From the NCBI RefSeq assembly GCF_051900535.1, contig NZ_JBHZGI010000001.1:372001-436000 (forward strand): a stretch of DNA of 64,000 nucleotides, read 5' to 3'. The stretch is from Frateuria_A sp051900535 (lineage in GTDB: Bacteria > Pseudomonadota > Gammaproteobacteria > Xanthomonadales > Rhodanobacteraceae). Positions 42,323-51,550 of this stretch are shown one piece after another. The notes below the pieces were generated by a model that saw nothing but the letters and a program-made list of their open reading frames with translations, did no database searches and had not been told where the DNA came from. Made by a program: the position numbers and the translations under genes. Numbering within the stretch: the stretch's first letter is position 1; each line of letters opens with the position of its first letter.

Positions 42323-42747
42323 CGTGCAGCTTCCTGGCTGGGCGTGGTCGCGATAGCCAGCCGGGTGAAGCCGAGCTGGCCGAGCGCATCCATGGCGGTC
42401 ACGACGTCCTGGTGCGCCGTCTTCGCGTCGGCGCGGATCGTCACCGGGCGGTCGCGGTCGTCGCCGGCCACGCGGGCGATGGCCTGCTTGAGCGAATCGA
42501 CACCTTCGCCCGTCACCGCATCGCTACCGACGTAGAAGTGCCCGTCGCGGTCGATCATCACGGTCAGCGCGGGCGCCTGCATGTCGCGCTCTTCGGCGCT
42601 GGCCTGAGGCAGCGTGACCTGCAGGCGCGAGTGCTGGACGAAAGTCGTGGTCAGCACGAAGAACATCAGAAGCGTCAGCAGCACGTCGATCAGCGAGATC
42701 ACGTTGATCTCGAAGTCGTCCTGCCGACGGTCGGAACCGATACGCAT
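42319..42747 (-). CDS. exbD: ExbD/TolR-family energy transducer
   Basis: 142 residues with one N-terminal membrane helix (about 15-36) containing the essential Asp in ISLIDVLLTLLMFF (D21). A periplasmic domain follows. It uses proton-motive force with the adjacent ExbB. No TonB or TolA is adjacent, and in Xanthomonadales this pair sits with msbA-lpxK, so its partner is not set by context. Confidence 0.9.
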   Translation of the reverse strand: MRIGSDRRQDDFEINVISLIDVLLTLLMFFVLTTTFVQHSRLQVTLPQASAEERDMQAPALTVMIDRDGHFYVGSDAVTGEGVDSLKQAIARVAGDDRDRPVTIRADAKTAHQDVVTAMDALGQLGFTRLAIATTPSQEAAR

Positions 42748-42755
42748 GCTTACCC

Positions 42756-43412
42756 TCAGGCGCTGGTCGCGGCGGTCGTCGCCGCGCGGCGCGGGCGCGC
42801 CGCCGGGGCCGGCGTGCCGGTCAGGTCATCGAGCAGCGCCGTGGCCTGCTTTTCCATGTCGACGCAATAGCCGGCCACTTTCGAGCGGAAGTAGCGATGC
42901 AGCACGTAGGCAGGGATCGCCACCACCAGGCCCATGGCGGTACAGATCAGCGCCTCGCCGATGCCGCCTGCCATCTTGGTCGGGTCGGCCATGCCGCCGG
43001 CCATGACCTGCATGAACATGCGGATCAGGCCGATCACGGTGCCGAGCAGGCCCAGCAGCGGACCGATCAGGGCGATGGTGCCGAGCGTGTTGAGGTAGCG
43101 CTCCATGCGATGCACGACGTGGCGACCGGTGTCCTCGATGCGTTCCTTGATCTGCTCGCGCGGACGGTTGCGCACGGCCAGGGCGCCGGCCAGCAGTTCA
43201 CCCAGCGGCGAGCCGGCGGCGAGCGCGTCCAGGTGGGCCGGATCGAGCTGGCCGCTGCGCGCCCACTTGCGCACTTCCTCGCCCAGCCCGTCGGGCAGGA
43301 CGGCCTTGCGGCGCAGGGACCACCAGCGCTCCAGCACGATCGCCAGGGCTACCGCCGAACAGATCAGGATGGGGGCCAACGCCCATCCGCCAGCCATCAG
43401 AATTTCAAGCAC
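42756..43412 (-). CDS. exbB: ExbB/MotA/TolQ-family proton channel subunit
   Basis: 218 residues from GTG 43412, with three membrane helices (about 8-30, 105-135 including GTIALIGPLLGLLGTVIGLI, and 148-172). A C-terminal Ala/Arg/Thr tail follows. It forms the pentameric motor around ExbD. It lies 8 bases before exbD and 99 bases after comEC. Confidence 0.92.
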   Translation of the reverse strand: MLEILMAGGWALAPILICSAVALAIVLERWWSLRRKAVLPDGLGEEVRKWARSGQLDPAHLDALAAGSPLGELLAGALAVRNRPREQIKERIEDTGRHVVHRMERYLNTLGTIALIGPLLGLLGTVIGLIRMFMQVMAGGMADPTKMAGGIGEALICTAMGLVVAIPAYVLHRYFRSKVAGYCVDMEKQATALLDDLTGTPAPAARPRRAATTAATSA

Positions 43413-43511
43413 TGCCTAACTCCCGCCAGGGCAACTTCTCAGGGGACGCCGAATCATAGCAGTCCCTTCACATCGTTCCGCGGTGCGCTTGGCAGTTGCA
43501 AAAACGGCCGT

Positions 43512-45818
43512 TCATTGGCGCCAGTAGCGGGGTCTGCGCTGGCGCCAGGTGGCCTTGATGGCGGGCTCGGCAGTGGCAGGCGCGTCGACCTCGATGGCAC
43601 CGCGCGTAGCTGTGTTCAGCAGCGGCACGCCCGCCTGGGCGTAGCGCACGAGCACGAGCGGGTGCGGATGGCCAAACCGGTTGTGCCAGCCTGCCGATAC
43701 CAATGCCACATGCGGTGCGATCGCGGCGATGAACGAAGGGTCGGACGAGTAGCGACTGCCGTGGTGCGGCACCACCAGCACCGTGGGACGAGCGATCCCG
43801 AGGGCCGAGGCCACGGCGGGTTCCACCTGGCTGCTGATGTCTCCGGTGAGCAGCAGGCGCCCGCCCTCGCCGTCGATGACCAGCACGCAGGATCGGTCAT
43901 TGCGCCGCGCTGTTTCTGCAGGACCGGGCGACAGCACGCGGAAGCTCACCCCATCCCAGCGCCACGCCTGCCCTGCCCGGCACGACTGCATCGGGAGGGG
44001 CATGCGTCCGGGTTCGCCTGCGTAGCGCGCAGTATGCGGAAAGGCCTCCGCCACTGCCGTAGCACCGCCGGCGTGGTCGTTGTCGGCATGGCTGATCATG
44101 AGAATGTCCAGCCGGTCGATTCCGAGCGCGTGCAGTGCCGGCACCACCACGGCTTCGCCCAGGTCGAAACCTGACGGATAGCGCGCACCGGCATCGTAGA
44201 CCAGCGCATGCCCGCGGGTGCGCACCACCACCGACAATCCCTGCCCCACATCCAGCACCCAGGCCTGGAACCCGCCGACCGCCGGCAGCTGCGACACCGG
44301 CCAGACCAGCGGCAGGAACAGCACCAACCCCAGCCCCCGCAGCGGCAGGCCACGCGGTGCGAACAGCCACAACGCTCCCAACGTGGCCAGTACGAGCGCC
44401 CATGGCCCCACTTCGGGCAAGTACCAGTGCGCGCCGGGCCAGGCCGCCATCCGCTCAAGCAACCACCATTGGGCATGCGCGAAGACGGCGGCCAGTTTCA
44501 GCACGGGCGTTGCCACGGCGGGCGCGAGCAGGAGCAGCAACATGCCCATCAGCGCGCAGGGGACGATCACGAAACTGACGAACGGCACCGCGATGAGGTT
44601 CGAGAGCGCGCCCACCAGGGACGCTTCGCCGAAGAACCACAGCGTCAGCGGCAACAGGGCCACCGTCATCACCAGCTGGCCTGCGGACAGTTCGTGCAGG
44701 AAACCGCGCAGCCCGCGCGGGCGTGCCTCCAGGCACAGCATCAGGAATGCCACGCCCACGAACGAGAGCCAAAAGCCCGCCGACAGCACTGCAAGCGGGT
44801 CGGCCAGCAACATCGCGATCAGTGCCAGGCCGAGTGTCTGTGCGCCGCCGATCGCCCGTCGGCTGCACCGGGCCAGCGCCACGACCGCAATCATCAACAA
44901 GGTACGCACCGTTGGCAGCCCGAAGCCAGCCAGTGCGCCATACAGCCCCGCGGCCAGCAACGCTGCGGCCGCCTGCGCAGGCAGCCGCGGCAGGCGCAGC
45001 GCCAGACCGGGCCAAGCCCAATACAGCAAGCGCAACAGCCCTACGCCGAACAGCGCAGCCACGCCCACGTGGAAGCCCGAAATGGCGATCAGATGCGGCA
45101 CGCCGTTGGCACGGGCGACTTCCCAGTCGTCCTGGTCCAGTCCACGCGTATCGCCGATGGAGAACGCCTGCAGCAGCGCGGCATCGTGCGGATCGGACAC
45201 GCGGGCGGCGATGCCACGGGAAATCCGGTCGCGGATGCCGTCGACGCAGTGGCCCGGCTGCACCAGGTGATTGGCTATGTCCTCACGTACGTAGCCGGTG
45301 GCGGCGATGCGCTTTTCCAGTGCGCTGCGCTCCCCATCGAAGCCGCCTGGGTTGAGCAGGCCGCGCGGCCGGCGCAGTCGCACGTGCAATCGCCAGCGCG
45401 AGCATGCCGGTAGCGCCGGTGCATCGTCGTACCAGCTCAGGCGCACTTGGCCGTGCAGCGGCACCGGCTTTCCACCCAGGGTTGCATGGTCGACGTCGAA
45501 CACGAAGCGGGTGGCATCGCTGCGCACCTGCGACATCCCGGACAGCGTGCCGGTCACATCGAAGTCGCGACCATCCAGGTCACGTGGCAGGCGCAGGTCG
45601 AGCGCGAGCGTGCCGCGCCAGATCGCCCAGGCGGCGCCGAGCAGGACCAGCGCGGGCAGGCGCAGGCGGGGCCAGCGCAGGCTGGACCACAGAACGAGCA
45701 AACCGGGCAACGCAATCCACGCCGATGGCGGCAAGGCGGGCAACCATTGCACGGCCGCCACGCCGCACAGCAAGGCGGCGCCGGTTGTCGCCGCACCGGG
45801 CATCCGTGCCTCGCGCAT
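43512..45818 (-). CDS. comEC: ComEC/Rec2-family DNA uptake channel
   Basis: 768-residue inner-membrane protein for import of single-stranded DNA in natural transformation. It has the DUF4131/OB-like N-domain (about 30-180), the competence membrane domain (about 195-470, starting HLIAISGFHVGVAA) and a C-terminal metallo-beta-lactamase-like domain (about 500-750). In the last, ISHADNDHAGG and VVPHHGSRYSSD carry metal-binding residues. GGGAGGGTGGA precedes ATG 45818. Confidence 0.93.
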   Translation of the reverse strand: MREARMPGAATTGAALLCGVAAVQWLPALPPSAWIALPGLLVLWSSLRWPRLRLPALVLLGAAWAIWRGTLALDLRLPRDLDGRDFDVTGTLSGMSQVRSDATRFVFDVDHATLGGKPVPLHGQVRLSWYDDAPALPACSRWRLHVRLRRPRGLLNPGGFDGERSALEKRIAATGYVREDIANHLVQPGHCVDGIRDRISRGIAARVSDPHDAALLQAFSIGDTRGLDQDDWEVARANGVPHLIAISGFHVGVAALFGVGLLRLLYWAWPGLALRLPRLPAQAAAALLAAGLYGALAGFGLPTVRTLLMIAVVALARCSRRAIGGAQTLGLALIAMLLADPLAVLSAGFWLSFVGVAFLMLCLEARPRGLRGFLHELSAGQLVMTVALLPLTLWFFGEASLVGALSNLIAVPFVSFVIVPCALMGMLLLLLAPAVATPVLKLAAVFAHAQWWLLERMAAWPGAHWYLPEVGPWALVLATLGALWLFAPRGLPLRGLGLVLFLPLVWPVSQLPAVGGFQAWVLDVGQGLSVVVRTRGHALVYDAGARYPSGFDLGEAVVVPALHALGIDRLDILMISHADNDHAGGATAVAEAFPHTARYAGEPGRMPLPMQSCRAGQAWRWDGVSFRVLSPGPAETARRNDRSCVLVIDGEGGRLLLTGDISSQVEPAVASALGIARPTVLVVPHHGSRYSSDPSFIAAIAPHVALVSAGWHNRFGHPHPLVLVRYAQAGVPLLNTATRGAIEVDAPATAEPAIKATWRQRRPRYWRQ

Positions 45819-45911
45819 TCCACCCTCCCGTGGGAAGGTGCCAGTTTAAATGCGGCCCGCCAGTGGAATGGCTGAAATGCGTGTAGGGGTACGACGCGAA
45901 CGAGGCGATCT

Positions 45912-45971
45912 CGTAGGGTGGACGTCAGTCCACCATCGCTGGCATGCAGTGGGCTGACGCCCACCCTACGG
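45912..45971. repeat. REP-like palindromic repeat, copy 3 (paired arms)
   Basis: Arm CGTAGGGTGGACGTCAGTCC at 45912 and arm GTGGGCTGACGCCCACCCTA ending CGG at 45971 are inverted. It differs from copies 2 and 4 at compensating positions (GACGTCAGTCC), as expected if structure is conserved. It lies between lolD and comEC. Confidence 0.8.
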
Positions 45972-45982
45972 CGTGCTGGCTG

Positions 45983-46702
45983 TCAGCCCAAAGGTGTGCG
46001 GGCTTTCTCCCGCAACACGCCATTGTGCAGCTCGAGCGTGCGATCCATCTTCGCCGCCAGGCGGTGGTCGTGCGTCACCAGGATGAAGCTGGTGCCGACC
46101 TCACGGTTGAGTTCGAGCATCAACTCGTAGACGTGCGCGGCGTTACCCTCATCGAGGTTGCCGGTCGGTTCGTCGCCGAGCACGCAGGCCGGTCGCGTGA
46201 CCAGCGCACGCGCCACCGCGCAGCGCTGGCGCTCGCCGCCGGAGAGTTCGGCCGGCTTGTGTTCTTCGCGCTTGCCCAGCCCCACCCGCTCCAGCAGCAC
46301 GCGTGCCTGACGCTGCGCATCGGCAATCGACACGCCGCGGATCAGCAGCGGCATGCACACGTTCTCAAGTGCGGTGAACTCGGGCAGCAGGTGGTGGAAC
46401 TGGTAGATGAAACCCAGCGAGCGGTTGCGCACGCGCCCGCGCTCGGCGTCCGAGAGCTTGGAGAGGATGCGCCCGTCGACCTCCACCTCGCCGCGGGTCA
46501 GCGTGTCCAGCCCGCCGATAATGTGCAGCAGCGTGCTCTTGCCCGAGCCGGAGGCGCCGACGATGGCCAGCGTCTCGCCACGCTTTAGGGTGAAGTTGAC
46601 GTCAGTCAGTACCTCGGTCTTGAGATCACCTTCCTCGTAGGTCTTGGCGATCCCGCTGGCACGCAGCACGACGTTCTTGTCCATGGTCGAAGGCTTATTC
46701 AT
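45983..46702 (-). CDS. lolD: Lipoprotein-releasing system ATP-binding protein LolD
   Basis: 239-residue ABC ATPase that powers release of outer-membrane lipoproteins. Walker A is GASGSGKSTLLH, the LolD-typical stretch GFIYQFHHLLPEFTALENV is present, the signature is LSGGERQRCAVARAL, and Walker B is CVLGDEPTGNLD. ATG 46702 overlaps the end of the lolC/E gene; an internal ATG at 46684 is a possible alternative. Confidence 0.95.
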   Translation of the reverse strand: MNKPSTMDKNVVLRASGIAKTYEEGDLKTEVLTDVNFTLKRGETLAIVGASGSGKSTLLHIIGGLDTLTRGEVEVDGRILSKLSDAERGRVRNRSLGFIYQFHHLLPEFTALENVCMPLLIRGVSIADAQRQARVLLERVGLGKREEHKPAELSGGERQRCAVARALVTRPACVLGDEPTGNLDEGNAAHVYELMLELNREVGTSFILVTHDHRLAAKMDRTLELHNGVLREKARTPLG

Positions 46703-47939
46703 AGCGCAGCGCCTGTGCCGGCTGGGTCCGCGAGGCGCGCCACGCTGGATAGAGCGTGGCCAGCAGCGAGAAGAGGAAGGTGACCAGCGTGACCCAGCCC
46801 ACGTCGCTGGCGACCAGCTTGCTCGGCACTTCGCTGATGTAATAGACGTCCGGCGAGAGAAAGGTCACGCCGGTGACGTGCTCGATCCACTTGACGATCG
46901 CCGGCAACTTCCACGACAGCAGCGAGCCCAGGCCCACGCCGAAGCCGATGCCGACCACGCCGACCAGCACGCCCTGCACCATGAACATGCCCATGATGCT
47001 GCGCGGGGTCGAACCGAGCGTGCGCAGGATGGCGATGTCCGCCTGCTTGTCGGTGACCAGCATCATCAGCATCGAAATCAGGTTGATCACCGCCACCAGG
47101 ATGATCAGCGACAGGATGATGAACATCACGTGCTTCTCCATCGAAATGGCGGAGAAGAAGTTGGCGTGGCTGTCCATCCAGGTCTGCACCATATAGAACT
47201 GGCCGAGCGCATTGGCCAGCTCCCTGGCGACCGGCCCCGCGTTGAACATGTCGTCGAGCTTGAGGCGGATGCCGCTGGGACCATCCAGACTGCCGAGCTT
47301 CTCGGCGTCGCGCATGTTGACCAGCGCCAGGCCCGAGTCGAACTCCTGCATGCCGAGCTCGAAGATGCCAACGACGTGGAAGCCCCGCAGGCGCGGCACG
47401 CTGCCCATCGGCGTGGCGCGGAACTCCGGCACCGCCATGGTCACGCGGTCGCCGACCGTCACGCCGAGCGTCAGCGCCAGTTCCTTGCCCAGCACGATGT
47501 TCCAGCTGTCGGGTTTCAGCGCGTCGAGACGACCCTCGACCATGTGGGTATTGATGTCAGAGACCTTCGGCTCCTGCGACGGGTCGACGCCGCGCACCAG
47601 CGCACCGCTGGGGCGACGGGCCTGCAGGAAGGCTTCCATTTCGACGTAGGGCGCGGCGCCCTTGACGTGCGGATTGGCCTCGGCGATCTGCACTGCCCGA
47701 GGCCAGTCGCGCACCGCTTCGCCGGGCAGGCCTGACACGGTGGCGTGCGAGATGGCGCCCAGAATGCGCGTGCGCAGTTCCGAGTCGAAGCCGTTCATCA
47801 CCGACATCACCGTGATCAGCGCGGTGACGCTGATGGCGATGCAGACGATGGAAACGGTGGAGATGAAGGAGATGAACTGATTGCGGCGCTTGGCGCGCGT
47901 GTAGCGCAGGCCGATGAACAGTTCGAGCGGTCGGAACAT
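46695..47939 (-). CDS. lolC: Lipoprotein-releasing system permease LolC/LolE
   Basis: 414 residues: membrane helix near the N-terminus (RNQFISFISTVSIVCIAISV, about 20-45), a large periplasmic domain (about 48-265), and three C-terminal helices (FtsX-like, about 270-400). It binds lipoproteins for LolA with LolD. Only one such gene is present here, so it may work as a homodimer (LolF-type) or have a paralogue elsewhere; the C-versus-E assignment is not certain. Confidence 0.92.
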   Translation of the reverse strand: MFRPLELFIGLRYTRAKRRNQFISFISTVSIVCIAISVTALITVMSVMNGFDSELRTRILGAISHATVSGLPGEAVRDWPRAVQIAEANPHVKGAAPYVEMEAFLQARRPSGALVRGVDPSQEPKVSDINTHMVEGRLDALKPDSWNIVLGKELALTLGVTVGDRVTMAVPEFRATPMGSVPRLRGFHVVGIFELGMQEFDSGLALVNMRDAEKLGSLDGPSGIRLKLDDMFNAGPVARELANALGQFYMVQTWMDSHANFFSAISMEKHVMFIILSLIILVAVINLISMLMMLVTDKQADIAILRTLGSTPRSIMGMFMVQGVLVGVVGIGFGVGLGSLLSWKLPAIVKWIEHVTGVTFLSPDVYYISEVPSKLVASDVGWVTLVTFLFSLLATLYPAWRASRTQPAQALRYE

Positions 47940-48054
47940 GGGCAGTCGCTTCTTCCAATCGATGGGCGGGCCGCCCTATCGGAGCATTATCGGGTATTCG
48001 CTCGGACCGTGCCCATGAGGAAAAGTGCCGCGCGGTATTGCCGGAGCGTCCTCG

Positions 48055-48108
48055 GCGCGACCGCAGGCATGGAGATGGCGGTCGCGCGCCCAGGGTGCTC
48101 CTACAGGA
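48055..48108. repeat. TGTAGGAGC-type palindromic repeat at the 3' end of ygfX
   Basis: A perfect 10-bp stem (GCGCGACCGC at 48055-48064, GCGGTCGCGC at 48078-48087) is followed by GTGCTCCTACAGG. Read on the minus strand, CCTGTAGGAGC includes the TAG stop of ygfX. A related element lies at 55758-55780. Confidence 0.65.
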
Positions 48109-48526
48109 CTTCGGCAACCGCGGATTGCGCGGCCAGGCGCATGCGCAGACGGCGGCGAATGTCGGCGTCGCAATTGTCCGGTGCCAGCAGCAGGACTTCG
48201 GTCGCGTGGTCGGTCTTAAGCCGCAGCAGCACGCAGCCACCGATCACGCGATGGGAGAGCAACCTAACCGGGAGGGGGGTACGGTCGGGCTGGTAGAGGG
48301 TCCAACCATCGGGACCGTAACCTACGCCGGCAATCCGCGAGAGCGTCGAGCGCCGCGCGGCGGTGAACGTCAGTGTCAAGGTGCCGACCGCCAGCACGAG
48401 CTTGAGCCAGAGAAGTGCACCGCTGAGTGCAATGGCAACGAGGGCCAGCGCGGTGACGATGGCCATCAGCCGGCCCGTCAGCCGCGAAGGTCGGTAGTCA
48501 AAGCCGATGGCGGGCGCGGATGTCAT
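48101..48526 (-). CDS. ygfX: YgfX/CptA-like membrane protein
   Basis: 141-residue protein with two closely spaced N-terminal membrane helices (about 20-55) and a C-terminal soluble part (VLLLAPDNCDADIRRRLRMR). It overlaps sdhE by 29 bases, the sdhE-ygfX arrangement also found in enterobacteria. There YgfX has been described as a membrane partner, and by some as a toxin (CptA) counteracted by SdhE. Sequence similarity is weak, so the call leans on context and topology. The start at 48526 could be shorter. Confidence 0.65.
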   Translation of the reverse strand: MTSAPAIGFDYRPSRLTGRLMAIVTALALVAIALSGALLWLKLVLAVGTLTLTFTAARRSTLSRIAGVGYGPDGWTLYQPDRTPLPVRLLSHRVIGGCVLLRLKTDHATEVLLLAPDNCDADIRRRLRMRLAAQSAVAEVL

Positions 48527-48737
48527 CGATGATCGCCTGCCAGTCGGCGCGCGGGGACTTCGCGTGGCCCATGATCCAGTCCCACAGGTCCGGGTCCTGC
48601 GTGTCCAGCAGTTCGTCGAAGGCCTGGCGCGTGGCAGAATCCGCCGCTTCGTAACGCTCGTCGAGCCAGCCACCCAGCAACGCATCGAGTTCGCGCGTAC
48701 CGCGGCGGGCACGCCAACGCAGGCGGGAAAGAGTCAC
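48498..48737 (-). CDS. sdhE: FAD assembly factor SdhE
   Basis: 79 residues from GTG 48737. Small helical protein promoting covalent flavinylation of SdhA. The RGxxE-type motif appears as RRGTRELDALLGGWLDERY (about 11-29), and LDTQDPDLWDWIMG (about 45-58) is the second conserved block. It lies downstream of sdhB after a gap containing repeats, and overlaps ygfX. Confidence 0.92.
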   Translation of the reverse strand: MTLSRLRWRARRGTRELDALLGGWLDERYEAADSATRQAFDELLDTQDPDLWDWIMGHAKSPRADWQAIIDDIRARHRL

Positions 48738-48758
48738 GGCGACGCACCTGTTCCAGCT

Positions 48759-48939
48759 CCCTCTCCCCCCCGGGGAGAGGGTCGGGGGTGGCGTTCGCGG
48801 GAAGGCCGAAACAACGCCTCGACGTGTTTTGCAAGATGCCGGTGCAAGACGTGCTTGGCTTCCAGCATGACGGCGGCTCCGATGAAAGTACGTCGCAAGA
48901 GTGTTCCCTCACCCCAGCCCTCTCCCCGGAGGGAGAGGG
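48759..48939. repeat. Two CCCTCTCCCC-type hairpins in the sdhB-sdhE gap
   Basis: CCCTCTCCCCCCCGGGGAGA followed by GGG at 48759-48781, and CCCTCTCCCCGGAGGGAGAG followed by GG at 48918-48939, are each self-complementary and also related to each other. The flanking GTCGGGGGTG and CACCCCAG extend the similarity as inverted arms. This looks like a dispersed intergenic repeat placed inside the sdh operon; it could modulate expression of sdhE-ygfX relative to sdhCDAB. Confidence 0.7.
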
Positions 48940-48955
48940 AGCTCACACGCGGCTC

Positions 48956-49735
48956 TTACGAACGGCGCTCGACCATCAGCTTCTTGATCTCCGCGATCGC
49001 CTTGGCCGGGTTCAGACCCTTCGGGCAGGTGCGCGCGCAATTCATGATGGTGTGGCAGCGATAAAGCTTGAACGGGTCTTCCAGGTCGTCCAGGCGGCCG
49101 CCGGTGTCCTCGTCGCGGCTGTCGGCGATCCAGCGGTAGGCCTGCAGCAGGATGGCCGGGCCGAGGTAGCGGTCGCCGTTCCACCAGTAGCTCGGGCAGC
49201 TGGTCGAGCAGCAGGCGCACAGGATGCACTCGTAGTAGCCATCCAGCTGCTTGCGGTCTTCCGGCGACTGCAGGCGCTCGCGCGCCGGCGCCGGACTCTG
49301 CGTGCGGATCCACGGTTTGATCGAGGCGTACTGCGCGTAGAAGTGCGTCAGGTCCGGCACCAGGTCCTTGACCACCGGCATGTGCGGCAGCGGGTAGATC
49401 TTCACCTCGCCCGAGGCGCAATCGTCGATCGCCTTGGTGCAGGCCAGCGTATTGGTGCCGTCGATGTTCATCGCGCAGGAACCGCAGATGCCTTCGCGGC
49501 AGGAGCGGCGCAACGTGAGCGTGGGGTCGATCTCGTTCTTGATCTTCAGCAGCGCGTCCAGAACCATCGGGCCGCACGCGGCCATGTCGACCTCGTAGGT
49601 ATCGACGCGCGGGTTCTGATCGTCGTCCGGACTCCAGCGGTAGACCTTGAAGGTGCGCGGCTTGGTGGCGCCCTTGGCCGGATAGTGCTTGCCGGACTGG
49701 ATCTTGGAATTCTTCGGTAGCGTGAACTCTGCCAC
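48956..49735 (-). CDS. sdhB: Succinate dehydrogenase iron-sulfur subunit
   Basis: 259 residues linking flavin to quinone in complex II. All three cluster motifs are present: [2Fe-2S] RRSCREGICGSC (about 78-89) with a later Cys in TLACTKA; [4Fe-4S] CILCACCSTSCP (about 170-181); [3Fe-4S] CHTIMNCARTCPKG (about 227-240). It is transcribed after sdhA with a 22-base gap. Confidence 0.97.
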   Translation of the reverse strand: MAEFTLPKNSKIQSGKHYPAKGATKPRTFKVYRWSPDDDQNPRVDTYEVDMAACGPMVLDALLKIKNEIDPTLTLRRSCREGICGSCAMNIDGTNTLACTKAIDDCASGEVKIYPLPHMPVVKDLVPDLTHFYAQYASIKPWIRTQSPAPARERLQSPEDRKQLDGYYECILCACCSTSCPSYWWNGDRYLGPAILLQAYRWIADSRDEDTGGRLDDLEDPFKLYRCHTIMNCARTCPKGLNPAKAIAEIKKLMVERRS

Positions 49736-49757
49736 GATGTGTCTCCGGTCCGGTTGC

Positions 49758-51545
49758 TCAGTAAACGCGCTTCTTCGGCGGCACCACGTCGACCTCGTCG
49801 GTCAGCGTGTACATGTGCACCGGGCGGAAGTCGAAGCTGGTCTGGCCCGCGTCGCTCAGGCTGACCAGGGTGTGCTTCATCCAGTGCTCGTCGTCGCGGT
49901 CGGGGAAGTCCTCGCGCGCGTGGGCGCCGCGGCTCTCCAACCGCTGCTCGGCCGAGTGCATGGTGACCACCGCCTGCGCGAGCAGGTTGGACAGCTCCAG
50001 CGTCTCGATCAGGTCGGAGTTCCAGACCAGCGAGCGGTCGGTGACGCTGACGTCCTTGAACGAGTCGAACACCTCGGAGATGCGGCGCTTGCCTTCGGCA
50101 AGCGTCTCGCCGGTGCGGAACACCGCCGCGTCCTTCTGCATGGTCTTCTGCATCTCGGCGCGGATCTGGGCGGTTGGCTTGTTGCCCTTGGCATGGCGCA
50201 GCGCATCGAAACGGCCCAGCGCGCTATCCAGGATGCTGCCGGGAAGATCCTTGTGCAGCGTGCCCGGCTGGATCAGCTCGGCGCAGCGACCCGCGACAGC
50301 GCGGCCGAACACCACCAGGTCGAGCAGCGAGTTGGATCCCAGGCGGTTGGCGCCGTGCACCGACACGCAGGCCGCCTCGCCGATGGCGAAGAGTCCCGGC
50401 ACCACGGCATCGACATCGTCGCCCTTCTTCTGCACCACTTCGCCGTGGTAGTTGGTCGGGATGCCGCCCATGTTGTAGTGCACGGTCGGGATGACCGGGA
50501 TCGGCTCTTTGGTCACGTCCACACCGGCGAAGATGCGCGCCGATTCGGCGATGCCCGGTAGCCGCTCGTGGATCACGTCCGCGCCCAGATGCATCAGGTT
50601 GAGGTGGATGTGGTCCTTTTCGGGACCGACGCCCCTGCCCTCGCGGATCTCGATCGTCATCGCACGGCTGACCACGTCGCGCGAGGCCAGGTCCTTGGCG
50701 CTGGGCGCGTAGCGCTCCATGAAGCGCTCGCCCTCGGAATTGGTGAGGTACCCACCCTCGCCGCGCACGCCTTCGGTGATCAGGCAGCCAGCGCCGTAGA
50801 TGCCGGTCGGATGGAACTGCACGAACTCCATGTCCTGCAGCGCCAGCCCCGCGCGCAGCACCATGCCGCCGCCGTCGCCCGTGCAGGTGTGCGCGGAAGT
50901 CGCGCTGAAGTAGGCGCGGCCGTAGCCACCGGTCGCCAGCACCACCGCGTGGCCGCGGAAGAAGTGCAGCGTGCCCTCGTTCATGTCCAGCGCGAGCACG
51001 CCGCGGCAGACGCCCTGCTCGTCGAAGATCAGGTCGATCGCGAAGTACTCGATGAAGAACGCCGCGTCATGTGCCAGCGCCTGCTGGTAGAGCGTGTGCA
51101 GGATCGCGTGGCCGGTGCGATCGGCCGCGGCGCAGGTGCGCTGCGCCGTGCCCTTGCCGTAGTGCGTGGTCATGCCGCCGAACGGGCGCTGGTAGATCTT
51201 GCCCTCCTCGGTGCGCGAGAACGGCACGCCGTAGTGCTCCAGCTCGATGATCGCGGCCGGCGCTTCCTTGCACATGTACTCGATCGCATCCTGGTCGCCG
51301 AGCCAGTCGGAGCCCTTGATGGTGTCGTAGAAGTGGAAGCGCCAGTCGTCCTCGCCCATGTTGCCCAGCGCGGCGGAGATGCCGCCCTGTGCCGCCACGG
51401 TGTGCGAGCGGGTCGGGAAAACCTTGGTGATGCACGCGGCCTTCAGGCCCTTCTCGGCCAGGCCGAAGGTGGCGCGCAGGCCGGCGCCGCCGGCGCCGAC
51501 CACGATCACGTCGTACTTGTGTTGCTGAACCTTGTAGGCTTCCAT
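49758..51545 (-). CDS. sdhA: Succinate dehydrogenase flavoprotein subunit
   Basis: 595 residues from ATG 51545. Oxidises succinate to fumarate. FAD loop VIVVGAGGAGLRA (about 14-26); flavin-linking His in RSHTVAAQGGISA (about 57); active-site region PTGIYGAGCLITEGVRGEGG; C-terminus LTDEVDVVPPKKRVY. The frame is open to 51863 upstream inside sdhD, but the family N-terminus begins at 51545. It follows sdhD by 5 bases. Confidence 0.97.
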   Translation of the reverse strand: MEAYKVQQHKYDVIVVGAGGAGLRATFGLAEKGLKAACITKVFPTRSHTVAAQGGISAALGNMGEDDWRFHFYDTIKGSDWLGDQDAIEYMCKEAPAAIIELEHYGVPFSRTEEGKIYQRPFGGMTTHYGKGTAQRTCAAADRTGHAILHTLYQQALAHDAAFFIEYFAIDLIFDEQGVCRGVLALDMNEGTLHFFRGHAVVLATGGYGRAYFSATSAHTCTGDGGGMVLRAGLALQDMEFVQFHPTGIYGAGCLITEGVRGEGGYLTNSEGERFMERYAPSAKDLASRDVVSRAMTIEIREGRGVGPEKDHIHLNLMHLGADVIHERLPGIAESARIFAGVDVTKEPIPVIPTVHYNMGGIPTNYHGEVVQKKGDDVDAVVPGLFAIGEAACVSVHGANRLGSNSLLDLVVFGRAVAGRCAELIQPGTLHKDLPGSILDSALGRFDALRHAKGNKPTAQIRAEMQKTMQKDAAVFRTGETLAEGKRRISEVFDSFKDVSVTDRSLVWNSDLIETLELSNLLAQAVVTMHSAEQRLESRGAHAREDFPDRDDEHWMKHTLVSLSDAGQTSFDFRPVHMYTLTDEVDVVPPKKRVY

Positions 51546-51550
51546 CGAAC

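Noticed and set aside
40472..42535. 687-codon plus-strand frame opposite msbA
   Set aside because: Antisense shadow of a canonical ABC transporter.
48498..48526. ygfX start inside sdhE as an annotation error
   Set aside because: The 29-base overlap is kept because sdhE-ygfX overlap is known in enterobacteria and a later start would remove residues before the first membrane helix.
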